A stretch of DNA of 13,600 nt from Endozoicomonadaceae bacterium (GCA_023146365.1 JAGLCE010000110.1:1-13600), one strand, 5' to 3'; shown: positions 1 to 6,935, numbered from the stretch's first letter. Made by a program: numbers and translations. Notes: a model not told the origin generated them from the letters alone.

Positions 1-2
1 AC

Positions 3-242
3 ACCGAATTTTATACCCCGACAGCAGGTCTGTATTTCAGTGGCTATGCCACAAATCAACTCTCAAGTCATGCCACCAGTGGTCACGGATTCAGGTTATT
101 GTTTAACCAGTTCACGCAAGAGCATAGAAAAACAAGTCAAATAGGGGAAATCAATCGAGTCCGACCCATTGATTCCCAGCTTACTCCGCCGGTAAGCAAG
201 GTGTCCATAGGGTATAAAAATAGAAAATACTCAATAAAATAG
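3..242 (+). CDS. C-terminal part of an unrecognised protein, cut by the window edge
   Basis: Frame 3 is open from the left edge to a TAG at 240-242, giving 79 residues without a start codon. Its composition looks protein-like: an early aromatic/Gly segment (TPTAGLYFSGYATNQLSSHA), then a polar, basic tail ending in YKNRKYSIK. The other two + frames stop earlier, at about 143 and 118. I recognise no domain. In several gammaproteobacteria gpmI lies upstream of envC, but these residues do not resemble the end of phosphoglycerate mutase. The product is unknown, and a chance open frame is possible because only 80 codons are visible. Confidence 0.4.
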   Translation, partial: TEFYTPTAGLYFSGYATNQLSSHATSGHGFRLLFNQFTQEHRKTSQIGEINRVRPIDSQLTPPVSKVSIGYKNRKYSIK

Positions 243-300
243 GCGTCAAAAAGAGTATAGTGCCAATTTTAGACCTTAGCATAATTCAACAAAGTCGATC

Positions 301-317
301 ATATTCTGGTAGAATAT
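301..317 (+). promoter_or_regulatory. Perfect inverted repeat overlapping a possible -10 box upstream of envC
   Basis: ATATTCT-GGT-AGAATAT is a perfect 7-bp inverted repeat with a 3-nt centre. The hexamer TAGAAT at 310-315 could be a -10 element, with a weak -35-like TTCAAC about 19 nt upstream. If transcription starts near 322, the leader before the envC ATG at 421 would be about 100 nt. The repeat could then be an operator overlapping the promoter. It could also simply be AT-rich symmetry, since no regulator is identified nearby. Confidence 0.3.
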
Positions 318-420
318 CGGCATGCAAAAATCCTTCACAATAGAGCCAAAATTCTTTATCTCATTCACTCACCCAAGTCATCCAATGCTTCGTAGCCTCA
401 ATATCGCATCTATTGATTCC

Positions 421-1575
421 ATGAAAACATTGATCATCGCGTTCATGCTGCTTTTGGTGCTCGGTAGCCTGTCCATCACCCTGCCGTCCCATGCGATAAC
501 GTCAACTGAGGATGAGAACAAGTCTCAGCAGCTGGAAGCCGTCAATGCAAACATCAATACGCTAAAAAAAACACTCAAAAGCATTCAGAAGAAACGTTCT
601 TCACTGGAGAGCGCCCTGCAAACCAGCGAGAAAAGCATCGGCAACCTACACCGCGACATTCGCACCAGTAAACAGCAGCTCCGAAAAGGACGCGCCGAAC
701 AAAAACAATTAAATCATCAGCGCAAGGATCTAATAAAAGAACGGGAAATTAAGCTTCAGGCACTGACAGTCTCCCTACGATCAGCGTATATTGCAGGGCA
801 GGACTCGCCACTCAAGCTGTTACTCAACCAGAAAGACCCCAGTGTCGTCACACGAATGCTGACTTACCAACAGTATTTTTCTGATGCTCAGAATGATGCG
901 GCAGATGCTTTGCGCAAAACCATCGACCGATTGTCGTCAACCGAAGCCTTACTGGCGTCCACCAACCAAACACTGGAAGCGAATCACAACCAATGGGCCA
1001 CTCGACGTGATCGCCTGGCCCTTAGCAATAGCGAACGACAAAAGTTGCTTGGCAAACTGGTTAGTGATGAAAAGAGCCAAGGGCAGCGACTGTTAAAGCT
1101 TGAGACACAACAGCAGGAGCTGGAACAGCTGATCGCCGCCATTGCCAACCTGAAAAAGGCTACTCCCAACTTTGACCAACCCATCACCACAGCCCGCGGC
1201 AAACTATTATGGCCGACTACCGGCCGTCTCAAACACCGATTCAATCAATATCGCGCCGACAGCAGTACTCCTTGGAAGGGGCTATTTATCGAGGTAGCGC
1301 AAGGCACAACCGTCAAAGCTGCTTGGCACGGTCAAGTCATCTTTGCAGACTGGCTCAAAGGGTTTGGTCTGCTGATCATTCTGAATCACGGTAATGACTA
1401 CATGACACTATACGCTCACAATCAATCCTTGCTTCACAATATCGGTGATTGGGTATCTGCTGGGGAGGAGATCGCAGAGAGCGGCGCCACCGGAGGCAAT
1501 AATGACAGAGGACTCTATTTTGAAGTACGCCATAACGGCAAGCCCATCGACCCCTCTCAATGGCTGACCCGATGA
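421..1575 (+). CDS. envC: Murein hydrolase activator EnvC (LytM/M23-like, catalytically degenerate)
   Basis: 384 aa. EnvC is a periplasmic factor that, under FtsEX control at the septum, activates the amidases AmiA/AmiB for daughter-cell separation. The ATG at 421 is chosen because it directly opens a signal peptide (MKTLIIAFMLLLVLGSLSIT, cleavage after SHA near residue 25). The longer in-frame start at 322 would add 33 residues that do not look like a leader. Residues of about 30-240 are Gln/Lys/Glu/Leu-rich and coiled-coil-like, and the LytM domain spans about 259-384. The domain lacks the zinc-site residues of active M23 enzymes: the first motif reads WKGLFIE (from W285) without His/Asp, and the HxH position reads GLYFEV (364-369). 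H323 and H333 remain. This degeneracy, plus ADWLKGFGLL and the ending PSQWLTR, matches EnvC rather than an active peptidase. ctpA follows after about 230 nt, a neighbourhood common in gammaproteobacteria. Confidence 0.9.
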   Translation: MKTLIIAFMLLLVLGSLSITLPSHAITSTEDENKSQQLEAVNANINTLKKTLKSIQKKRSSLESALQTSEKSIGNLHRDIRTSKQQLRKGRAEQKQLNHQRKDLIKEREIKLQALTVSLRSAYIAGQDSPLKLLLNQKDPSVVTRMLTYQQYFSDAQNDAADALRKTIDRLSSTEALLASTNQTLEANHNQWATRRDRLALSNSERQKLLGKLVSDEKSQGQRLLKLETQQQELEQLIAAIANLKKATPNFDQPITTARGKLLWPTTGRLKHRFNQYRADSSTPWKGLFIEVAQGTTVKAAWHGQVIFADWLKGFGLLIILNHGNDYMTLYAHNQSLLHNIGDWVSAGEEIAESGATGGNNDRGLYFEVRHNGKPIDPSQWLTR

Positions 1576-1603
1576 TTCATTTTGATCAATGATTCCAGCA
1601 AAC

Positions 1604-1631
1604 CTGTCATGTTACCCGATAACGCTATACT
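1604..1631 (+). promoter_or_regulatory. Candidate sigma70 promoter for ctpA
   Basis: CTGTCA (1604-1609), a 16-nt spacer and TATACT (1626-1631) form a reasonable sigma70 pair in the envC-ctpA gap. Initiation near 1638 would give a leader of about 170 nt before the ctpA start, which contains the three ATCGACAAG repeats. The -10 is good (5 of 6) and the -35 is moderate (4 of 6). Read-through from envC is equally possible because no terminator is visible between the genes. Confidence 0.4.
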
Positions 1632-1702
1632 TTTTTATCGTCGATAGCTCGAAAGGGAGCTAATTGGTTTAAAATGACAACAGAATCGTTGTACCACTAT
1701 TG

Positions 1703-1750
1703 CATCGACAAGATAGCGCATCGACAAGACAAGACAGTACATCGACAAGA
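1703..1750 (+). repeat. Three direct copies of CATCGACAAGA in the ctpA leader
   Basis: The 11-mer CATCGACAAGA occurs at 1703-1713, 1719-1729 and 1740-1750, all in the same orientation and perfect, at intervals of 16 and 21 nt. They lie between the candidate promoter and the ribosome binding site of ctpA. They may be regulator binding sites or products of local duplication. The 16/21 spacing does not fit a clean tandem array. Confidence 0.6.
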
Positions 1751-1806
1751 CCCAGCCCAGGCGACCATGTTTCCATGGGTAACAATAAAGCAAGCAGGAG
1801 CTTTTG

Positions 1807-3282
1807 ATGACAGCCAGACGCCTAATACCCACGCTAAGAACAGGCAGTCTTGTGTTGACCTTGATGGTCAGTGCGTACACCGCTTCTCTTTTTGCAGATG
1901 AAGCTCTTTTTGCAGATGAAGCCACTTCACCCACTATCGAGAATAAAACAGCCACAGAATCCGAACAGCCAACTAAAACCAAAGGGGTTCTGCCGCTCAA
2001 TGAGCTGCGCATCTTCACCGAGGTCATGCACCGCATTAAGACCTCTTATGTGGAAGATATTGACGACAAAACCCTGTTTAATAACGCAATCAATGGCATG
2101 ATAGCAGGCCTTGACCCTCATTCTGCCTACTTGGAACCCAGTGAATTCGCAAACCTGGAGGAAAGTACCTCCGGCGAGTTTGGCGGACTCGGCATTGAGG
2201 TAAGTCTGGAAAATGGCTTAATCAGAGTGATTGCACCCATTGATGAGACGCCAGCTCAGCGGGCGGGGGTCGAAGCAGGCGACTTGATCATCAAGCTGGA
2301 TGACAAACCGGTTAAAGGTATGCCCCTGAAAACCGCCATCCAAATGATGCGGGGCGACCCCGGTGAATCGATCAATCTCACTATTATCCGAGAAAGCAGC
2401 AACAAGCCTCTGAACCTGACAGTCGTCCGCGACATTATCAAAGTGCTCAGTGTTCGCCAGCATTTTATAGAGCCAGGTTATGGCTATATTCGCCTAAGCC
2501 GGTTCCAGGTGAACAGTGGCAAGGAAGTGCTCGATGCGATCGACACACTAAAGAAAGAACTGGGCAGTAAGCCTATACAAGGCTTAGTGCTGGATCTGCG
2601 TAACAATCCCGGCGGCGTATTACAAGCAGCGGTCGAAGTGACCGATGCGTTTCTGTCCAATGGACTGATCGTCTACACCAAAGGGCGGATAAACAATATC
2701 AACACCAGCTACAGCGCTACACCCAATAACACCTCCGGCGATATTCCGCTGATTGTGCTCATTAACAGCGGTTCCGCTTCAGCCTCTGAAATTGTGGCCG
2801 GCGCCCTGCAGGATCACCATCGAGCCGTGCTGCTAGGCACCCCCACCTTCGGTAAAGGGTCCGTACAGACCGTATCGCCACTCAGCACCAATGAAGAGTA
2901 CGGTCTGAAACTGACTACCGCTCTCTACTACACACCCAATGGTCGATCCATTCAGGCAGAAGGTATCAAGCCAGACATCAATGTTGATCTAGCACACGTG
3001 GAGCATACCCGTACCAAGAACTACCGTGAATCGGATCTTAAAGGGCATTTAGAAAACAGTAATGATAACGGCAAGAAAACTAAAGGTCAGAAAGGTCAGA
3101 AAGGTCAAAAAGGTCAAAAAGTCGATATCAAGACTACAAAACCCTTGGATGAAACCGATTATCAGTTGAGTCAGGCGCTCAACATCCTCAAGGGCATCCG
3201 CGTAAACCAGAAGTCAAATAGCACTGATACATTACAGATTACACCTAGCACGCAGCAATCCGTAGAGGCAAAGAAAACCTAG
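1807..3282 (+). CDS. ctpA: Carboxy-terminal processing protease, S41 family with PDZ domain
   Basis: 491 aa. This is a periplasmic serine protease of the Prc/CtpA family, which trims or degrades envelope proteins including peptidoglycan-related substrates. The ATG at 1807 is chosen because AGGAG (1796-1800) lies 6 nt upstream; an adjacent in-frame TTG at 1804 is less likely. Domains in order: signal peptide (about 1-31, ending SLFA), a short linker, a helical segment with GLDPHSAYL, a PDZ domain at about 120-200 (GLGIEVSL ... AGVEAGDLIIKLDD), then the S41 core. The catalytic serine is S325 within GSASASE, and the lysine is K350 in TFGKGSVQ. Their spacing of 25 matches the Ser/Lys dyad of E. 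coli Prc. Length is typical of the shorter CtpA type rather than Prc of about 680 aa. Oddities: a perfect 18-bp duplication at the signal cleavage site, and a Gly-Gln-Lys repeat tract between the core and the C-terminal tail. Linkage to envC suggests a role in cell-wall remodelling. Confidence 0.93.
   Translation: MTARRLIPTLRTGSLVLTLMVSAYTASLFADEALFADEATSPTIENKTATESEQPTKTKGVLPLNELRIFTEVMHRIKTSYVEDIDDKTLFNNAINGMIAGLDPHSAYLEPSEFANLEESTSGEFGGLGIEVSLENGLIRVIAPIDETPAQRAGVEAGDLIIKLDDKPVKGMPLKTAIQMMRGDPGESINLTIIRESSNKPLNLTVVRDIIKVLSVRQHFIEPGYGYIRLSRFQVNSGKEVLDAIDTLKKELGSKPIQGLVLDLRNNPGGVLQAAVEVTDAFLSNGLIVYTKGRINNINTSYSATPNNTSGDIPLIVLINSGSASASEIVAGALQDHHRAVLLGTPTFGKGSVQTVSPLSTNEEYGLKLTTALYYTPNGRSIQAEGIKPDINVDLAHVEHTRTKNYRESDLKGHLENSNDNGKKTKGQKGQKGQKGQKVDIKTTKPLDETDYQLSQALNILKGIRVNQKSNSTDTLQITPSTQQSVEAKKT
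1886..1921 (+). repeat. Perfect 18-bp tandem duplication at the ctpA signal cleavage site
   Basis: The 18-mer CTCTTTTTGCAGATGAAG is present twice back to back (1886-1903 and 1904-1921) with no mismatch. It encodes LFADEA twice, so the probable signal peptidase site (LFA|DEA) is itself duplicated. The duplication keeps the frame and adds six residues to the exported N-terminus. Confidence 0.9.
3082..3120 (+). repeat. Tandem 9-bp repeat encoding Lys-Gly-Gln
   Basis: AAAGGTCAG is repeated four times (3082-3117; the last two copies are AAAGGTCAA), followed by a partial copy (AAA, 3118-3120). The product is (KGQ)4K, a basic low-complexity linker after the S41 core and before the C-terminal helix-like tail. 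A unit of 9 bp preserves frame at any copy number, so length variation between strains would be tolerated. Confidence 0.9.
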
Positions 3283-3319
3283 AAATTTTAAACACCGTGG
3301 CTCACTAATGAGTTCAACG

Positions 3320-3356
3320 ACGAATAACCTCAGACATTTATTCGTTGTTTTTCTTT
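3320..3356 (+). terminator. Probable Rho-independent terminator after ctpA
   Basis: ACGAATAA (3320-3327) pairs perfectly with TTATTCGT (3338-3345) around a 10-nt loop and is followed by TGTTTTTCTTT. The stem is only 8 bp and AT-rich, so strength is uncertain. It lies about 40 nt after the ctpA stop and before the LOG-family gene. Confidence 0.6.
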
Positions 3357-3453
3357 AACGTGTTATTCATCAGGCTCAATGCTTGATCGAACGTCTGATT
3401 TTATGGTGGCACTTCTGATATTCGGTGCTTTTCTTTTTCATTTGAGCATAACG

Positions 3454-4053
3454 ATGAAACCCTCTGCATCCATCAAAACACTCTGCGTTTATTGTGGCGC
3501 CAATCTAGGCCGCAATCCATTGTTTACTGAGCAGGCACTGGAACTGGCAGACCAGATGGTCGAACGTGACATCACGTTGGTGTACGGTGGCGGTAAAGTA
3601 GGCTTAATGGGCAAAATTGCTGATCGGGTATTGGCACATGGTGGCAACGTCATAGGCGTGATCACACAACAGCTGATGGATCACGAAAGCGCTCATACTT
3701 CGCTGACCACTCTTCATGTCACCGACACCATGCAAGAGCGAAAAGCCACAATGCTGGAGTTGTCCTCTGCCATTATCGCACTGCCTGGTGGTTTCGGTAC
3801 ATTGGATGAACTGTTTGATACGCTCTCCTTGGCTCAACTCCGTCATTATTCAGCGCCCTGCGGTCTGCTGAACACTGACCATTTCTACGACCAGCTAATT
3901 GTCTTTCTGCGTCATGCGGAAAAGCAAGGACTGCTGGCTCCCCAGAACCTGGCACTACTGAATATGGCTAACACACCAACGATTCTTCTCGACAAGCTCG
4001 AACGCAGCGCTCAGAAACCCGCCGATAGCAATATTTATTTCGTCGAAAACTGA
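3454..4053 (+). CDS. LOG-family protein (TIGR00730; cytokinin riboside 5'-monophosphate phosphoribohydrolase type)
   Basis: 199 aa from the ATG at 3454. An in-frame ATG at 3379 would add 25 mostly hydrophobic residues, but the Rossmann fold begins directly with SIKTLCVYCGAN, so the inner start is preferred. LOG proteins hydrolyse the N-glycosidic bond of nucleoside 5'-monophosphates, releasing base and ribose 5-phosphate. They were long misannotated as lysine decarboxylases. Diagnostic motifs are GGGKVGLMG (45-53), the M-x-x-R-K segment MQERK (93-97) and PGGFGTLDE (111-119), which carries the catalytic Glu. Length is typical of the short bacterial class. It follows the ctpA terminator, so it probably has its own promoter, although I cannot pick one. 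Its 3' end overlaps the end of the convergent gene at 4035-4445 by 19 nt. In bacteria the physiological role is nucleotide turnover; a true cytokinin role is not implied. Confidence 0.88.
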   Translation: MKPSASIKTLCVYCGANLGRNPLFTEQALELADQMVERDITLVYGGGKVGLMGKIADRVLAHGGNVIGVITQQLMDHESAHTSLTTLHVTDTMQERKATMLELSSAIIALPGGFGTLDELFDTLSLAQLRHYSAPCGLLNTDHFYDQLIVFLRHAEKQGLLAPQNLALLNMANTPTILLDKLERSAQKPADSNIYFVEN

Positions 4054-4445
4054 CCATCATTCAGATAACGATCAAGATCAACACACTCATACCCCTTACT
4101 CAACTGATTGCGAATAGCATTCAACATGTCAAATACCATAGGACTCGCATGACCGCCGCTCTCAATAGGGCTGCTGAAGAGTGTCGAGTCACTCAGTTTC
4201 TCTTCCTTCAGGATGGAGCGGAGATGTTGTGGCAAGTTGTAGTAGCCGTCTTTTCGCAGGGAGAGCTGCTTATGGTGGGTCTCCCCATTCATATGCGATC
4301 CCTTATGAGCCACTTTTACATCAATAATGACGCAATCATCCCGACCATCGAGAGCAATACTGCTAGAAATATCCATTTCTGCAACAATACGGGCATCGGA
4401 AATTCTTGAAATCACCGCATGCCGACATACCCTATCATTTGTCAT
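4035..4445 (-). CDS. Unrecognised 136-aa protein, convergent with the LOG gene
   Basis: Starts with ATG at 4445, preceded on the - strand by AAGGAAGG five nt upstream, a clear ribosome binding site that makes this gene believable. The product is soluble, with no signal peptide or membrane segment. It begins MTNDRVCRHAVISRISDAR, has an alternating hydrophobic/charged section that looks like beta strands (DCVIIDVKVAHKG, about 37-49), and a helical C-terminal half (MLNAIRNQLSKGYECVDLDRYL). I do not recognise a domain or catalytic motif. It is convergent with the LOG gene and divergent from yqiA. It may be a lineage-specific accessory gene. Confidence 0.6.
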   Translation of the reverse strand: MTNDRVCRHAVISRISDARIVAEMDISSSIALDGRDDCVIIDVKVAHKGSHMNGETHHKQLSLRKDGYYNLPQHLRSILKEEKLSDSTLFSSPIESGGHASPMVFDMLNAIRNQLSKGYECVDLDRYLNDGQFSTK

Positions 4446-4649
4446 AACAGCCTTCCTTTGGACAATTAATGAAACGTATCAGGAGCTCATCTTCCCTAAT
4501 CTTCTGTACCGTCTCATAATAAAGCCTAGCCCCAACAGAGACTCACTCTAACAATAATTTGACATATAAATACTTTTTAAACATTACGATAGCTTGTTAT
4601 TGTTGATTACATGGCATAGCCTCAGAATTTTGACCTCTGCAGGTACGGT

Positions 4650-5297
4650 ATGGCTTCTGTAAAGCCCCTGATCACTTACCTACACGGATTCAACAGCTCT
4701 CCAGAATCCCACAAAGCCCAGACACTATTGCGCTATATCCAGACCCGCAACTTATTCTGCTCCACCTGGATTCCTTAGCTGTCCGTGTGGCCTAGCGAAA
4801 CGGCTCGGATGTTACTGCAACAGGTGCTTGAAGTCAGTATCTGTCGCCCCATTCACATCATTGGAAGCTCACTCGGCGGTTATTTCGGTACATGGCTGAT
4901 GGAAAGTATTATTGACCATCATCCAAACTGTCCTGTGAAACTGGTGTTGATCAATCCAATCGTACGCCCTTACGAGCTATTTGAAGATTATCTAGGCCCC
5001 CAAACAAACTATTGCTCCGGTCAAACCTATGAATTAACTCAGGAGCATATTAACCAACTCCGTCATCTAGAGATCGGAACGCTCCAACGCCCCGATAACA
5101 TCCTGCTATTGATACAGACCGGTGATGAAACACTTGATTATCAACAGGCCGTTGGCCGCTATTCTGAGTGCCCAGCACAGATTGAGGCGGGTGGTAGTCA
5201 CGCCTTCGATGACTTTGAAGCAACCATTCCGGCTATTCTTCAATTTTTCAGTGCACACTATATAATGACAGAGGTCAGCATTTCAGAATGCAAGTAA
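4650..5297 (+). pseudogene. yqiA: YqiA-family esterase interrupted by an in-frame TAG at codon 43
   Basis: An alpha/beta-hydrolase reading frame of 215 codons runs from ATG 4650 to TAA 5295-5297, interrupted once by TAG at 4776-4778. The start shows YLHGFNSSPESHKAQ, the YqiA signature (E. coli: YLHGFNSSPRSAKA). The part after the stop carries the nucleophile S74 in GSSLGGY, the acid D159 in QTGDETLDY and the base H184 in GGSHAF. At the stop the family normally reads PQLP; here the codons give IP-stop-LSVWPS, so a single C-to-T change (CAG to TAG) explains it. YqiA-type proteins are short-chain acyl esterases and are neighbours of parE in E. coli. A perfect -35 TTGACA (4559-4564) lies upstream but has no good -10 at standard spacing. 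The 42-aa N-terminal piece has no active site, and the downstream piece lacks a start with a ribosome binding site. A sequencing error or stop-codon readthrough are the alternatives. Confidence 0.85.
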
Positions 5298-5547
5298 CCT
5301 GCCCTTGGACAACATACACATAAGCACAAACTGACGTTGCCGGTTGCTTCCGCAAAGGTCAAATAATTGATATCGCACTCTGATGCCTGTACTTATTCAG
5401 CGAAATTCTCGTAATGAACATTTCACTTTATAGACGCATCAACGAGCTGTCGGCTTGATAAAAAGCACTTGATTGACTGACTAACAAGAATTTCAGGCGA
5501 GCACTGCACGTTCCAAGTAGGAGACGCAAGCATGAGAAAATCGAGAC

Positions 5548-5579
5548 AAAAAAAAGGACAGTATCCGAAGATATTGCCC
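5548..5579 (-). terminator. Strong Rho-independent terminator of the cold-shock gene
   Basis: On the - strand GGGCAATATC and GATACTGTCC pair over 10 positions (one G-U wobble, one A-C mismatch) around a UUCG loop closed by C-G, followed by eight T (5555 down to 5548). The cUUCGg loop is an unusually stable tetraloop common in terminators. A second hairpin, TCACTC/GAGTGA with a 6-nt loop (5588-5605), lies between it and the stop codon. Confidence 0.88.
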
Positions 5580-5611
5580 TTTTTGTATCACTCCAAGAAG
5601 AGTGACGACCT

Positions 5612-5824
5612 CTACAAAGGGCTAATTTCTTCGGCCTGAGGTCCTTTCTGACCCTGAGTGACCTTAAACTCAACACGCTGACCTTCAGTCAGAGATTTGA
5701 AGCCGTCACCAACGATCTGGCGGAAGTGAGCAAACACGTCTGGTCCGCCGTTTTCGGGGGCGATGAAGCCAAACCCTTTTTCGTCATTGAACCACTTAAC
5801 AGTGCCGGTAGTCGTAGTAGACAT
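5612..5824 (-). CDS. Cold-shock domain protein (CspA family)
   Basis: 70 aa, a single cold-shock domain that binds single-stranded RNA/DNA and acts as an RNA chaperone in the cytoplasm. GTVKWFNDEKGFGFI carries RNP1 (KGFGFI) and VFAHF is RNP2, with Ala in place of the more usual Val as in several Csp paralogues. The end GQKGPQAEEISPL is typical. The ATG at 5824 is preferred over 5830 because AGGAT sits 8 nt before it but only 2 nt before the outer ATG. It is monocistronic, with a promoter about 190 nt upstream and a strong terminator downstream. The long leader resembles cold-inducible csp genes, but I did not find a clear cold box, so cold induction is inference. The paralogue type (CspA/CspE/CapB-like) cannot be fixed from sequence alone. 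Confidence 0.95.
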   Translation of the reverse strand: MSTTTTGTVKWFNDEKGFGFIAPENGGPDVFAHFRQIVGDGFKSLTEGQRVEFKVTQGQKGPQAEEISPL

Positions 5825-6010
5825 AATCATATCCTATATATATTAACTGCGTAATGTAGCCTCACAGTGAGGCAATCAGTGCTAGAAGCTTTGTTATTAC
5901 TTATGGAAGAATATGGCGAGCTACTACACTCGAAACATCAACTCTATTCATAAAGAAACAATCACACTTTTAACAAGAAGTCATTATACACACAATTACG
6001 CATGTATACA
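5825..6010 (-). promoter_or_regulatory. Long 5' leader of the cold-shock gene with an inverted repeat
   Basis: The stretch between the likely transcription start and the csp ATG is about 186 nt and has no open frame of note. It contains a perfect 7-bp inverted repeat, GCCTCAC-A-GTGAGGC (5859-5873), about 35 nt upstream of the start codon. It also has a second TATAAT on the - strand (5988-5983) that could serve as an alternative -10 without a good -35. Long structured leaders are known to control translation of cspA-type mRNAs with temperature; whether this one does is inferred. Confidence 0.45.
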
Positions 6011-6016
6011 CCATGT

Positions 6017-6045
6017 ATTATAAAATATCATGCTTTTTATGTAAA
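6017..6045 (-). promoter_or_regulatory. Near-consensus sigma70 promoter for the cold-shock gene
   Basis: On the - strand TTTACA (6045-6040), a 17-nt spacer and a perfect TATAAT (6022-6017) match consensus at 11 of 12 positions with optimal spacing. Transcription would start near 6010 toward the csp gene. Confidence 0.75.
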
Positions 6046-6159
6046 TTTTGACATTTTCTCGTCATTACTCATGGTATTACCATGCATAATAGAGGCCTCG
6101 CACTGACCTGCCAGTCACGCCATTTCACCCCAGCGATATAACTATAATGGTGCAACTCG

Positions 6160-6660
6160 TTACACAAACTGCACAAATTCGTAACACTTAATCCAACACT
6201 GAAACATTTTTATGTGACGCCACTTCACCCTTTTACTCACACCACAGGACGCCAAGAAAGTGCTCCATAACGGATTTCCACCCCTCCAACCAAACAGAGC
6301 ACTCTCGTTCACATTGACAGGGTTTATCATGAACGCTACCTGCTCCGATGAGAGCATTGATACACAACGGAGATGAACTATAAGGCAACCCTTAACCCTG
6401 CCTACCGGCACCATGGCATTCTTGATTACTTGCACATTTTCCTCGCTTAAGAACACGGAGTGAGACTCAAAATTAAAAACATCAATATCCAGGGTAATAT
6501 GATGGTGTTTGTCCAACCGAATCGGAAGATCTGTGACGGGGGCATCAAGATTAACAGCGACCTCCGCCAGACTGTCATCAATCAGAGGCATCATTGCGAA
6601 AGCATCTTCATCAAACCTCTGACGTAAACGACTGGAAGACGGCATTTGTTGAATGCCCAT
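6160..6660 (-). CDS. Unrecognised protein, 166 aa as read, possibly frameshifted in its second half
   Basis: The open frame starts at ATG 6660; the nearest purine-rich site (AAGAGG) is about 18 nt upstream, further than usual. Residues 1-90 look like an ordinary soluble protein (MPSSSRLRQRFDEDAFAMMP, then the strand-like ITLDIDVFNF). From about residue 92 the composition changes to Cys/Trp/Val-rich text without clear pattern. At 6389-6393, a short GGG run on the - strand, a shift of one base gives an alternative ending that starts GLPYSSSPLCINALIGAGSV and stops at 6233, for a total near 142 aa. That ending looks at least as protein-like, so a one-base deletion is plausible. No domain is recognised. 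It is divergent from the gene at 6936; the AT-rich gap 6661-6935 holds several TATAAT-like hexamers, none of which I can assign. Confidence 0.4.
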   Translation of the reverse strand: MGIQQMPSSSRLRQRFDEDAFAMMPLIDDSLAEVAVNLDAPVTDLPIRLDKHHHITLDIDVFNFESHSVFLSEENVQVIKNAMVPVGRVKGCLIVHLRCVSMLSSEQVAFMINPVNVNESALFGWRGGNPLWSTFLASCGVSKRVKWRHIKMFQCWIKCYEFVQFV

Positions 6661-6935
6661 ACTTAGATAGATGTATTTTACCTCTTAGGCCTTGTATGGT
6701 CTGGGGTTAAAGTCATTATTTTTGCTTTTTAAAGTCAGGGATTCAGATTAATATGAACTAACCAGCATTTTAACAATCACAAAGATTAACGATAACAAAA
6801 AATCTGGTAAACGAAACTTGAAGGTTTTATAGAATAATCGTGCAATTATTTATATTATAAAGATATATATTAAACTATTGGAAACACAGTATTGTTACCC
6901 ATTTTTTTTCATCTTCAGAAATACTCGGATTCAAT

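Noticed and set aside
322..420. Longer N-terminus for EnvC starting at ATG 322
   Set aside because: The 33 extra residues do not form a leader and would bury the clear signal peptide that begins at the ATG at 421. The possible -10 at 310-315 would also place the transcript start at about 322.
1703..1750. CRISPR-like array
   Set aside because: Only three 11-nt repeats with spacers of 5 and 10 nt; far too short and no cas genes are present.
3379..3453. Longer N-terminus for the LOG-family protein
   Set aside because: It adds 25 hydrophobic residues unlike the family; the Rossmann fold begins right after the ATG at 3454.
4785..5297. Downstream part of yqiA as an independent shorter esterase starting at GTG 4785
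   Set aside because: No ribosome binding site precedes it, and it would lack the HGFNSS segment that forms the first strand and oxyanion region of the fold.
5532..5639. Small + strand frame of 35 codons with an AGGAGA site before its ATG
   Set aside because: It runs through the csp terminator and into the antisense of the csp 3' end, and the product has no recognisable feature.
4035..6660. Idea that the two - strand unknown proteins (4035-4445 and 6160-6660) are paralogues
   Set aside because: Both have a strand-like D-x-D/V segment in the middle and similar length if the second is frameshifted, but no convincing residue alignment could be made by eye.
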